From contig DATMXS010000060.1 in assembly GCA_035561355.1 (NCBI GenBank), forward strand, positions 1 through 64,000: DNA of 64,000 nucleotides, in the 5' to 3' direction. The first letter of the stretch is position 1; the number at the start of each line of letters is the position of its first letter. The DNA comes from DATMXS01 sp035561355 (GTDB taxonomy: Bacteria > Acidobacteriota > Terriglobia > Bryobacterales > Bryobacteraceae). Below, one piece after another: positions 25,488 to 33,714 of this stretch. The notes under the pieces were generated by a model. The model did not search any database and had not been told where the DNA came from. It worked only from the letters and a program-made list of their open reading frames with translations. The position numbers were made by a program, and so were the translations under genes.

Positions 25488-26835
25488 CCCCGAAAGCGCC
25501 CGGTTCGCGATCCGCGCGGAGCGGCTCTCCAAGCGATTCCGGCTCGGCGTCGCGCAGCCGAGCTACAAAACTTTGCGCGACAGCGTGATGGATGCGCTCA
25601 AGGCTCCGGCACGGATGTTCCGCCCGGGACGGACAGGGAAGCCCGAGATCTGGGCGCTCCGTGACGTCTCTTTCGTGGTTCGCCCCGGCGAAATCGTCGG
25701 CATTATAGGCCGGAATGGCGCTGGAAAGAGCACCCTCTTGAAGGTGCTCGCTCGCATCTCGGAGCCCACGGGCGGATATGCCGAGGTCAGGGGACGCGTG
25801 GGATCCCTGCTTGAGGTAGGCACCGGATTTCACCCTGAGCTCAGCGGGAGGGAGAACGTCCTCCTTAACGGCGCGATCCTCGGTATGCGCCGCGCCGAGA
25901 TCCTGCGCAAGTTCGACGCGATTGTCGATTTTGCTGAGGTCGGTCCGTTTATCGATACCGCAGTGAAGCACTATTCGAGTGGCATGCAGCTTCGGCTCGC
26001 TTTTGCGGTTGCAGCCCACCTGGAACCGGAAATCCTGTTTATGGACGAGGTGCTCGCGGTCGGTGACGCCGCATTTCAGAAAAAGTGCATCGGCAAGATG
26101 GGGGCCGTCTCGCATGAAGGCCGTACAGTGATCTTCGTCAGCCACAACATGGCGGCAATAAAGGAGCTCTGTACGCGCGTGATGTGGATCGAGGGCGGAG
26201 CGATCCAAGCTGACGGCGACGTTGATGACGTGATTGAGGCCTACCTCGCTAGTGTCGCGACCAAGAAGTTCTCTCACTTCGACGAGGAGCACCGCTTCGT
26301 AATCGAGGAAGTCGCGGTGAAAGGCGCGTCCGGGGCTGAAGCCGTGCAGTTCGCTCCCGGCGATGACCTGATCGTCGATATCACATACGACGCTAAGGAA
26401 CCGCTTGATGGTCCTCATTTCGCAGTTCTCGTGGAAGGCGCATCAAGCCGCTGTTTCGCAGCAAACATGCTGATCGACGGCTGCCGGCCGGGAACCCTCG
26501 ACGGTCGGGGCACTTTGCGGTGCCGGTTCAGAAATATCCCGCTGTTGCCTCAGAGCTATCGCGTGAACCTGTCAATCCGAACGGCTGACGGTCGCAGGCA
26601 CATCCTGAAGGGCCAGGACGTTGCGTATTTTTCGGTGTCGGCGCGGCTTGAATCGTACGGTTTCACCGGCCGCTTCTATACATTGGCGTCGCGCTCAACG
26701 CCGGTTGTCGTGCCCTATGAGTGGACGCTTCCCGACGGGCGCGTCCAGGCGTTTGAACTCGCGGCCAGACCGGTGCCCGGTGCCGAAGGTGATCCAGCCG
26801 AGCACATGACAGACGCTTACAGGTGTGCACCATGA
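25471..26835 (+). CDS. wzt: Polysaccharide ABC exporter ATPase with C-terminal Wzt-like domain
   Basis: The 454-residue protein has Walker A GRNGAGKST (about residue 81), the ABC signature YSSGMQLR (about 168) and Walker B ILFMDEVLAVGD (about 188). From about residue 275 an extra beta-rich domain follows, in the position of the Wzt carbohydrate-binding domain that recognises a capped O-polysaccharide. Start TTG 25471, behind GGAGAGG at 25461-25467, lies inside the permease gene. The stop overlaps the CMP-sugar synthetase ATG. Confidence 0.93.
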   Translation: MRTSSDPESARFAIRAERLSKRFRLGVAQPSYKTLRDSVMDALKAPARMFRPGRTGKPEIWALRDVSFVVRPGEIVGIIGRNGAGKSTLLKVLARISEPTGGYAEVRGRVGSLLEVGTGFHPELSGRENVLLNGAILGMRRAEILRKFDAIVDFAEVGPFIDTAVKHYSSGMQLRLAFAVAAHLEPEILFMDEVLAVGDAAFQKKCIGKMGAVSHEGRTVIFVSHNMAAIKELCTRVMWIEGGAIQADGDVDDVIEAYLASVATKKFSHFDEEHRFVIEEVAVKGASGAEAVQFAPGDDLIVDITYDAKEPLDGPHFAVLVEGASSRCFAANMLIDGCRPGTLDGRGTLRCRFRNIPLLPQSYRVNLSIRTADGRRHILKGQDVAYFSVSARLESYGFTGRFYTLASRSTPVVVPYEWTLPDGRVQAFELAARPVPGAEGDPAEHMTDAYRCAP

Positions 26836-27563
26836 GCGAACCCACGGACCCCCCGGCCGGCGCGATCGCGGTGATCCCAGCCAGGGGAGGGTCGAAGCGC
26901 ATTCCCAGGAAAAACGTTCGCGAACTCTGCGGCAGGCCGATGTTGCTGTACACCATCGAAGCGGCCCTGCACAGCGGGCTTTTCGCGCGAGTGGTAGTCA
27001 GCACCGACGACCCCGAGATTGCCGCGCTGGCAGAGCGATCTGGAGCGGAGGCGCCGTTCTTGCGAGACGGGCCGCTCGCCGACGACTACACTCCGGTCTC
27101 GCTCGTAACACTCGACGCAATTCTCAGACTCGACCGTGACGACTCACTGTATGACTCGGTCGCGCAACTCATGCCGAACTGCCCGCTGCGAACCGCCGAT
27201 GACATTCTGGAGAGCTGGCGGCAGTTTCAATCGACGGCAGCGAAGTCGCAGATCTCGATCGTCAGATTTTCCTTTCAAAACCCGTGGTGGGCGATCGAGC
27301 GCGACGAGCGGTTCCATCTGACTCCACTGTTCGGGTCGCACATCACTGCGCGCAGCCAGGATCTCCCGGAACTGTTCTGCCCAACAGGCGCAGTCTGGTG
27401 GTCACGCACTTCGAATCTTCGCCAGGCGAAGACGTTCCACACACCCGACCGGACCGGCTGGGAAATTCCCTGGGAGCGCTCCATAGATATCGACACTTCT
27501 GATGATTGGCGGCTCGCCGAATTGATCATGCAATCCGCGCCGGCAAGGGCCGCAAATGCCTGA
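26832..27563 (+). CDS. CMP-nonulosonic acid cytidylyltransferase (first copy)
   Basis: The 243-residue enzyme opens with the CTP-binding IPARGGSKRIPRKN and has VVSTDDPEIA and QLMPNCPLRT, all typical of NeuA/PseF/LegF proteins. It would activate a nonulosonic acid as its CMP derivative. The segment NPWWAIERD and the late PTGAVWW resemble PseF/PtmB-like enzymes more than NeuA, but assignment to one acid is not secure. A second cytidylyltransferase lies at 38643, each paired with its own NeuB-type gene. Confidence 0.92.
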   Translation: MSEPTDPPAGAIAVIPARGGSKRIPRKNVRELCGRPMLLYTIEAALHSGLFARVVVSTDDPEIAALAERSGAEAPFLRDGPLADDYTPVSLVTLDAILRLDRDDSLYDSVAQLMPNCPLRTADDILESWRQFQSTAAKSQISIVRFSFQNPWWAIERDERFHLTPLFGSHITARSQDLPELFCPTGAVWWSRTSNLRQAKTFHTPDRTGWEIPWERSIDIDTSDDWRLAELIMQSAPARAANA

Positions 27564-28458
27564 ACGGATCGCGATGTACACGACCGTGTATCCGGGTGTG
27601 GAGCCGTTCTTGCACGCATGGCACGCATCGGTGCTCTCGCAGACGGACCGTTCGTTCGACCTTTGGATCGGCGCTGACGGCCTGACGGAGCAGGAAGTCG
27701 CGTCGGCGATCGGAGAGGCGCCCCGGGCGCGCTGGGTGCATTCCGAAGAAAACGACACTCCCGCAATGGTTCGTCAGCGCACGCTCGAAGCGTTAGTGGA
27801 AGACTACGACGCGGTCGTGTTCGTTGACAGCGACGATGTGCTGTGTCCCTCGCGAGTTGACGCAGCACGAAGATCACTCGCCGACGTGGACGTGAATGCG
27901 TGCGCCCTGGCGTTGGTTGACGAGCGCGGCCTTGATCTTGGAATGACGTTTACCGCTCCTGATGCGGCATGTTGGGACGACCTCCTGCCGCGAACCAATG
28001 TCTTCGGGCTGTCTAACAGCGCTTACCGGTGTAACGTCCTTCGCGAGTGCCTGCCGATCCCTCGCGACTGCTCCCTGATCGATTGGTTTCTGGTGGTGCG
28101 CGCGTGGGCGAATGGCGCCCGGCTGTCGTTTGACCCCGCCATTCACATGCGTTACCGCCAGCACGCGAACAATGCGGCGCGCGTGCTCCCGCCGTTCTCG
28201 ACCGAGTGCGTCAGTTCCGGCGGGGCGCAAGTGCTCCGGCACTACTATTTCGTTCTTGAATCCGGCATCCCGATGGCCGCAAGAGTCCGTCAGCGGCTTG
28301 AAGCCGCACGAAGCCGGGCGGCTCGCTTCTACTCCCGGACTAATTCTTCACACGATTTGCTCGAACGCTACGCCGACGCTCTGGCCGGTGTCGATTCGCA
28401 GCGAGTGTGGTGGTGGTGGATCGCCTGCAACGAACTGGAGCACATATGGAACACCTGA
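27556..28458 (+). CDS. Glycosyltransferase family 2
   Basis: The 300-residue protein has MYTTVYPGVEPFLHAWHAS at the start, the acidic VVFVDSDDVLCPSR motif, and a later SLIDWFLVVRAW in the acceptor region. It lies between a CMP-sugar synthetase and a NeuB-type synthase, overlapping both neighbours. It may therefore handle the nonulosonic acid or the sugar it attaches to. No membrane helices are evident. The C-terminal end is rich in Trp (VWWWWIACNE). Confidence 0.85.
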   Translation: MPERIAMYTTVYPGVEPFLHAWHASVLSQTDRSFDLWIGADGLTEQEVASAIGEAPRARWVHSEENDTPAMVRQRTLEALVEDYDAVVFVDSDDVLCPSRVDAARRSLADVDVNACALALVDERGLDLGMTFTAPDAACWDDLLPRTNVFGLSNSAYRCNVLRECLPIPRDCSLIDWFLVVRAWANGARLSFDPAIHMRYRQHANNAARVLPPFSTECVSSGGAQVLRHYYFVLESGIPMAARVRQRLEAARSRAARFYSRTNSSHDLLERYADALAGVDSQRVWWWWIACNELEHIWNT

Positions 28459-29495
28459 TCATTGATGGCCGTAGAATAGGCCCGAGCGAGCCGCCGTACA
28501 TCATCGCGGAGATCGGGTCCAACCACAATGGTGATCTGAGTCTCGCGAAACGCCTGGTTGCGGCGGCGAAGGACTGCGGCGCCGACGCAGTCAAGTTTCA
28601 GTCGTGGTCGACGGAATCACTCATCTCCGCCGCCGAGTACGAGCGCAATACGCGGTACATCGGCGATACAGGTGGGCTAACGCTCGAACAGCAAGTTAGA
28701 CGATATGAGCTGTCGTGCTCGCAGCACTACGAGATCGCTTCGTATTGCCGCGAGCTCGACGTTACCTTCTTTTCGAGTTGCTTCTCACGTCGCGAGGCCG
28801 ACATGCTCGACTCGCTCGGCGTGCCCGCATTCAAGATCGCTTCGATGGACGTGAATCACCTTCCCTTGCTTGAGTACGTCGCGCGAAAGGGCAAACCGGT
28901 GATCCTCTCGTCCGGCCTCGCAACCCTCGGCGAGATTGAGCGTGCGCTCGACGTTCTCGGCACGCGAGGCGCCGACTCGGTCGCCGTGTTGCACTGTGTG
29001 TCGATCTATCCCTCGCCTCCCGAGACCATCGATCTGCTCAATATTCCGACTCTGCGGGCAGCTTTCAACGTGCCCGTGGGCTACAGCGATCATTCGCTCG
29101 GCAATGCCGTTCCGCTCGCGGCGGTGGCGCTGGGCGCTTGCATCATTGAGAAGCACTTCACGTTGGACAAGAGAATGGACGGTTGGGACCACGGCATCTC
29201 CGCGGATCCGAATGACCTGGCGCAGCTCGTGCAGGACAGCCGCGCTGTATTCGCGGCATTGGGGTCGCCCGTTCGCACGGTTCGCCCGGAGCAGTTGGAA
29301 AAGCGGCGCTCATTCAGGCGCCGCATGGTCGTGACAAGGGCCCTTCCCGCCGGCGAACTTCTGCTGCCTGAAGACGTGGAATTCAAGAGGCCGGGCACGG
29401 GCATCGGGCCGGACGAGTTGCCGTACGCAGCCGGCCGCCCGCTCAAGCGCGACCTGCAGGCCGAAGACGAAGTCGAGTGGGCCGATCTCGGCTAG
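28446..29495 (+). CDS. neuB: NeuB-type nonulosonic acid synthase with SAF domain
   Basis: The 349-residue protein has the TIM-barrel NeuB domain (IAEIGSNHNGDLSLAK, DAVKFQSW, FKIASMD, VGYSDHSLG, IEKHFTLDK) and a C-terminal SAF antifreeze-like domain (about residues 285-345, RRRMVVTRALPAGELL). It would condense phosphoenolpyruvate with a 6-carbon N-acyl mannosamine-like sugar. The SAF domain is the standard substrate lid. ATG 28446 lies inside the upstream glycosyltransferase gene; a formyltransferase follows by 10 nt. Confidence 0.95.
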   Translation: MEHLIIDGRRIGPSEPPYIIAEIGSNHNGDLSLAKRLVAAAKDCGADAVKFQSWSTESLISAAEYERNTRYIGDTGGLTLEQQVRRYELSCSQHYEIASYCRELDVTFFSSCFSRREADMLDSLGVPAFKIASMDVNHLPLLEYVARKGKPVILSSGLATLGEIERALDVLGTRGADSVAVLHCVSIYPSPPETIDLLNIPTLRAAFNVPVGYSDHSLGNAVPLAAVALGACIIEKHFTLDKRMDGWDHGISADPNDLAQLVQDSRAVFAALGSPVRTVRPEQLEKRRSFRRRMVVTRALPAGELLLPEDVEFKRPGTGIGPDELPYAAGRPLKRDLQAEDEVEWADLG

Positions 29496-29505
29496 CGAAG
29501 GGCTT

Positions 29506-30447
29506 ATGCGAATCCTGCTCTTTGGCGACGGTCAGTGGGCAGCTGATGCCCTGACCAAACTGGTGGCCTGCGGAGACGACCTCGTCGGCGTCGTCGTGCG
29601 GGTGCACCCCTCGGATTCTTCTCTCGAGGAAGCTGCGGACAGGTTCGATGTTCCGGTCCATCAGCCCGCGAATGTCAACTCACTGGAGTTCGTCGCAACA
29701 GCCATCACCCTGGAGCCCGACCTCGCCCTCTCGGTCTCCTATAACCAGATCATCCGCCGCCCGCTTCTCGGGATCGCACGCGCGGGGTTCGTCAATTTTC
29801 ATGCCGGCCGCCTGCCCCGATACCGTGGACGGAATGTGATCAATTGGGCCATTATCAATGGCGAGCAGGAGATCGGGCTCACTTCCCACTACGTCGATGA
29901 AGGCATAGATACGGGGGACATCATCCTCCAGCGGACTTTGCCGATCGGCTGGTGCGACACGTATGGCAGCGTGCTGGCCCGCGTCGTGGCGGCATTGCCC
30001 GATCTGGTCGTCCAAACGGTTGCCCTGATCGCCTCCGGGTCGCCACCAAGGACGCCGCAGGACCATTCGGCAGCGACGTACTACTGCGGTCGCGAAGAAG
30101 GGGACGAATGGCTGGACTGGGCCGATACGAGCCGCAACCTGTATAACAAGATCCGCGGCATTACTCGACCCGGACCTGGCGCTTGCACCCTCCTGGGCGG
30201 AGACGTCGTGCGCGTCTGGGGAGCCCAGTACGACCCCACCTGGCCGAAATACATTGCCACACCGGGTCAAGTTGTCGGGAAGCATGCGGGTGGTTCCCTG
30301 ATTAAGACCGGCGACTCGGTTCTGCTCTTGACCGATGTCCAGGTCGGCGACGCCGCGTGCACAGTGCCGCCCTGGCGGATCGGAACTCGGCTGGGCATCA
30401 ACTTGTTGGCACGGGCGTGCTCCGTTGCGACGCAGCCAATTGCGTGA
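29506..30447 (+). CDS. Formyltransferase-fold sugar N-formyltransferase
   Basis: The 313-residue protein belongs to the methionyl-tRNA formyltransferase superfamily. It has the catalytic Asn-x-His in VNFHAGRLPRYRG and the Asp in YVDEGIDTGDI, the usual Asn-His-Asp set. Its place in a nucleotide-sugar operon, next to NeuB and an aminotransferase, points to N-formylation of an amino sugar with 10-formyl-tetrahydrofolate, as in WbtJ or VioF. A true initiator-tRNA role is unlikely here. Start ATG 29506. Confidence 0.88.
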   Translation: MRILLFGDGQWAADALTKLVACGDDLVGVVVRVHPSDSSLEEAADRFDVPVHQPANVNSLEFVATAITLEPDLALSVSYNQIIRRPLLGIARAGFVNFHAGRLPRYRGRNVINWAIINGEQEIGLTSHYVDEGIDTGDIILQRTLPIGWCDTYGSVLARVVAALPDLVVQTVALIASGSPPRTPQDHSAATYYCGREEGDEWLDWADTSRNLYNKIRGITRPGPGACTLLGGDVVRVWGAQYDPTWPKYIATPGQVVGKHAGGSLIKTGDSVLLLTDVQVGDAACTVPPWRIGTRLGINLLARACSVATQPIA

Positions 30448-30459
30448 GTTGAGGAACTC

Positions 30460-31530
30460 ATGAATCAGCCAGACACATCAGATCGCCTCGAAAGAGTGCT
30501 GGTTGCTACCGACGCTCCGATTTCAGTGGCCCTTGCTCAGTTGGACCGGGCGGGAACAGGAGCCCTGGTATTCCAGGACGGAAACGGAGGTCTGGCGGGC
30601 CTGCTTACGGACGGCGATATCCGCCGGGCTATCCTTCGTGGCGTGCCGTTCGATGCCGCATGCGCAAAGGTGGCGACGCGGGAACCGATCCGCGTCACGC
30701 CCGATCTCAGCCGCGCGGAATGCCTGCGCTTGATGAACTCGTATGACGTGAACCATCTTCCAGTGGTGACGGCGGACGGCATCCTGCGAGGCCTGTTGCT
30801 CCGCAGCGACTTGATGACGGAAGACGATTGCGTGGCTTCCGCCGTCATCATGGCCGGCGGGTTCGGCAAGCGGTTGCTGCCGCTGACTGAGGCAACGCCG
30901 AAACCGATGCTTCCGGTAGGCGACACGCCGCTGCTTGAACGGACAATCCGCCGCCTCAGCGAGGCGGGGATCCGCCAGGTCAGTGTGACGACCCACCACC
31001 TCTCTGACCGCATCACCGGGTACTTCGGAGACGGCGCCGGCTTCGGCGTCGATATCAACTACATCGCGGAGGACCACCCGCTCGGCACTGTAGGGTCTTT
31101 GAAGCGTTTCCCAAGCGCCGGGGGGCCCATTCTCGTGATCAACGGTGATGTCCTTACGGGCGTGCAATTCAGGAACCTGGTCGCCTACCACCGAGAGCAG
31201 GGTGCTGACATTACCGTCGGCGTGCGCAGATACGAACTCGAGGTTCCGTACGGGGTTGTCGAGTGCGAGGGCCCTTACCTGAGGCGCGTAGAAGAAAAGC
31301 CCCGCCTTCACTTTCTGGTGAATGCCGGGATCTATATGCTCGATCGGTCGGTGCTGCGGTACATACCCGCCGATCAGCGATTTGACATGACCGATCTGCT
31401 TGGCAAGCTCCTCGAAGCCGGCCGGCCGGTAGTCACGTTCCCGGTCGTTGAGTACTGGCTGGACATCGGGCGTCCTGCGGATTACGAACAGGCCCAGCGA
31501 GACCTGACGGAAGGGAGACTAACGGCATGA
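30460..31530 (+). CDS. CBS-domain sugar nucleotidyltransferase (PtmE-like)
   Basis: Two CBS domains fill residues 1-125 (LAGLLTDGDIRRAIL; VNHLPVVTADGILRGLL). A nucleotidyltransferase domain follows (VIMAGGFGKRLLPLT, PKPMLPVGDTPLLE, VINGDVL). This architecture matches PtmE of Campylobacter, the glucosamine-1-phosphate guanylyltransferase that opens the legionaminic acid pathway. GDP-GlcN synthesis is therefore the leading guess. The stop overlaps the SDR gene start (ATGA). Confidence 0.9.
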   Translation: MNQPDTSDRLERVLVATDAPISVALAQLDRAGTGALVFQDGNGGLAGLLTDGDIRRAILRGVPFDAACAKVATREPIRVTPDLSRAECLRLMNSYDVNHLPVVTADGILRGLLLRSDLMTEDDCVASAVIMAGGFGKRLLPLTEATPKPMLPVGDTPLLERTIRRLSEAGIRQVSVTTHHLSDRITGYFGDGAGFGVDINYIAEDHPLGTVGSLKRFPSAGGPILVINGDVLTGVQFRNLVAYHREQGADITVGVRRYELEVPYGVVECEGPYLRRVEEKPRLHFLVNAGIYMLDRSVLRYIPADQRFDMTDLLGKLLEAGRPVVTFPVVEYWLDIGRPADYEQAQRDLTEGRLTA

Positions 31531-32492
31531 ACATTCTCATCACCGGAGGCGCGGGGTATGTCGGATCTGTGGTGGCTCGCGCCCTGCTTGCCGATGGGCA
31601 CTGTCTGAGGATTCTGGACAATCTAACACACGGTGGACGTTCGCTCCTAAGCATCTGGGATCACCCGCGGTTCGAATTCAAGCGAGGCGATATAAGAGAT
31701 GCCGGCACAGTCCGGTCCTGCGTTGAGGGCCAGGATGCGGTACTTCACCTCGCCGCGATCGTCGGAGATCCCGCATGCGCGCGGCAGCCGCAGTTGGCGC
31801 GCGAAGTTAACGTCGAGGCGTCACTTGGTCTTCTGGAAGAGAGCCGGCGTGCGGGGGTGCGCAGGTTCGTGTTCGCTTCCACGTGCAGCAACTACGGAAG
31901 GGTTCCGGATCCGGAGCAGTACGTAGATGAAGACGCCCTCCTGGCGCCGGTGTCATTGTACGCGGAGACCAAGGTCGCTGGGGAACGCGCCATGCTCGAG
32001 TGTCGCGCGAACGGCACGTCAGTGACGCCGCTCCGGTTCGCGACTGTTTACGGAGTGTCGCCGAGAATGCGTTTCGATCTTACCGTCAACGAGTTCACTC
32101 TTGAAATCCTGTCGAAACGCAGGTTGGTCGTGTTCGGGGAGCAATTCTGGCGGCCTTATATCCATGTGGCCGACCTCGCGAACGCGGTTTCGCTTGTGCT
32201 CACTGCGCCCGCTGAGATCGTTGACAGGCAGATCTTCAACGTTGGGGACACGAAGGCAAACTATCGCAAGCAGGATCTGGTGGAGATGATTCTGCCCTAT
32301 GCGCGCGACGCCGTTATTGATTACGTACACAAGGCGGAGGACCCCCGAGACTACCGGGTGTGTTTCAGTAAGATTCGCGATCGGCTCGGCTTTGTCGCTT
32401 CGCGCACAGTACAAGACGGGATTGCGGATATTGTTCGGCTTGTGCGCGAGCAGGCCCTCCCCGACTTCAGCGATCCAGCATTCAGGAACTGA
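31527..32492 (+). CDS. NAD(P)-dependent nucleotide-sugar epimerase/dehydratase (SDR)
   Basis: The 321-residue extended SDR has the cofactor loop TGGAGYVGS, LHLAAIVGDP, FASTCSNYG and the catalytic YAETK. The VNEFTLEI...RPYIHVADLA region is typical of epimerases. It lies between a PtmE-like and a LegC-like gene, the slot where LegB 4,6-dehydratase would be expected. The active-site TCSNYG looks more like an epimerase than LegB, so its exact reaction is open. Confidence 0.9.
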   Translation: MNILITGGAGYVGSVVARALLADGHCLRILDNLTHGGRSLLSIWDHPRFEFKRGDIRDAGTVRSCVEGQDAVLHLAAIVGDPACARQPQLAREVNVEASLGLLEESRRAGVRRFVFASTCSNYGRVPDPEQYVDEDALLAPVSLYAETKVAGERAMLECRANGTSVTPLRFATVYGVSPRMRFDLTVNEFTLEILSKRRLVVFGEQFWRPYIHVADLANAVSLVLTAPAEIVDRQIFNVGDTKANYRKQDLVEMILPYARDAVIDYVHKAEDPRDYRVCFSKIRDRLGFVASRTVQDGIADIVRLVREQALPDFSDPAFRN

Positions 32493-32501
32493 CTGAATAC
32501 T

Positions 32502-33704
32502 ATGGACAGGAACAACGACTTCATCCCTCTCTGTGTGCCTGAGTTGCGCGGCCGCGAATGGGCGTACGTCAAAGAGTGCCTCGATACGGGCTGGGTATCG
32601 TCGGCAGGACGGCATGTGGATGGTTTTGAAAGTGCCATTGCGGCACGCGTCGGCGCGAAATATGCAGTCGCGGCGGTGAATGGGACATCCGCACTGCACA
32701 CGGCGATGCTGGTGGCAGGCGTCGAGCCGAACGATGAAGTGATCGTGTCCACCCTGACGTTCATAGCTCCGGCGAATGCGATCCGTTATGCGGGCGCCTT
32801 CCCGGTGTTCGTTGACGCCGAGCCCGCCTACTTGCAGATGGACGTCAACAAGCTCGAGCACTTCCTCAGGCGGGATTGCTTCCGCAATGGCCGCGGCCTT
32901 TACAATCGCACGACCTCGCGAAGGGTTCGGGCCATCCTCCCGGTCCACATACTTGGACATCCAGTGGACATCGACCCTGTCCTGTGCCTCGCACGCGAGT
33001 TTGGCCTCGTAGTGATCGAAGACGCGAGTGAGGGGCTCGGCGCGAATTATAAAGAGCGCCCTGTGGGCAGCCTCGGGGATATCGCATGCCTGAGCTTCAA
33101 CGGCAACAAGCTGATCACCAGCGGCGGCGGTGGCATGATCACTACGAATCGAGGCGATTGGGCTGCGCGCGCGCGGTATCTCACGACGCAAGCCAAGGAT
33201 GACCCTGTCGAGTACGTTCACGCCGAAATCGGATACAACTACAGGCTGACGAACCTGCAGGCTGCGCTAGGGCTCGCGCAACTGGAACAACTTGACGAAT
33301 TCGTCCTTGCGAAACGGCGCATCGCGTCCCGCTACTCGAACGAACTCGAGGCTGTGGGTCTGATTCCATGCCTCGAGCCGCCCTGGGGCCGGAGCACATT
33401 CTGGATGTACACCGTGATGGTTGACGGCGCGCGATTCGGGGTCGATTCGCGATCTGCGTTACGGCAGCTTCAAGCGCTTGGTATTCAGACCCGGCCGCTT
33501 TGGCAGCCCATACACCTCTCGCCTCCGCACCGGGACTCCTTCCGGACGGATTGCGCGACAGCGGAACTCGCATATCGTGACGGCCTGAGCCTGCCTTGTT
33601 CCGTCGGGCTTACGGAGGAGCAGCAGCAGCGCGTTATCGAATCGCTGAAGCGGATGCACGTTGCAGCGGGGCATGCGCAAATCTCACGAGTTGCAGCGGG
33701 ATAG
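32502..33704 (+). CDS. LegC-like sugar aminotransferase (DegT family)
   Basis: The 400-residue PLP enzyme opens with FIPLCVPELRGREWAYVKEC and has LTFIAPANAIRYAG, the cofactor contact VIEDASEGLG and Lys203 in FNGNKLITSGGGG. These match the LegC subgroup, which aminates GDP-4-keto-6-deoxy-GlcNAc in legionaminic acid synthesis. It follows the SDR by 9 nt and precedes an acyltransferase fusion, which could acylate its product. Confidence 0.93.
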   Translation: MDRNNDFIPLCVPELRGREWAYVKECLDTGWVSSAGRHVDGFESAIAARVGAKYAVAAVNGTSALHTAMLVAGVEPNDEVIVSTLTFIAPANAIRYAGAFPVFVDAEPAYLQMDVNKLEHFLRRDCFRNGRGLYNRTTSRRVRAILPVHILGHPVDIDPVLCLAREFGLVVIEDASEGLGANYKERPVGSLGDIACLSFNGNKLITSGGGGMITTNRGDWAARARYLTTQAKDDPVEYVHAEIGYNYRLTNLQAALGLAQLEQLDEFVLAKRRIASRYSNELEAVGLIPCLEPPWGRSTFWMYTVMVDGARFGVDSRSALRQLQALGIQTRPLWQPIHLSPPHRDSFRTDCATAELAYRDGLSLPCSVGLTEEQQQRVIESLKRMHVAAGHAQISRVAAG

Positions 33705-33714
33705 GGGATCGAGG

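Noticed and set aside
32019..33221. 400-residue minus-strand frame opposite the SDR and LegC-like genes
   Set aside because: Spans two real genes in the other direction and shows no family motifs.
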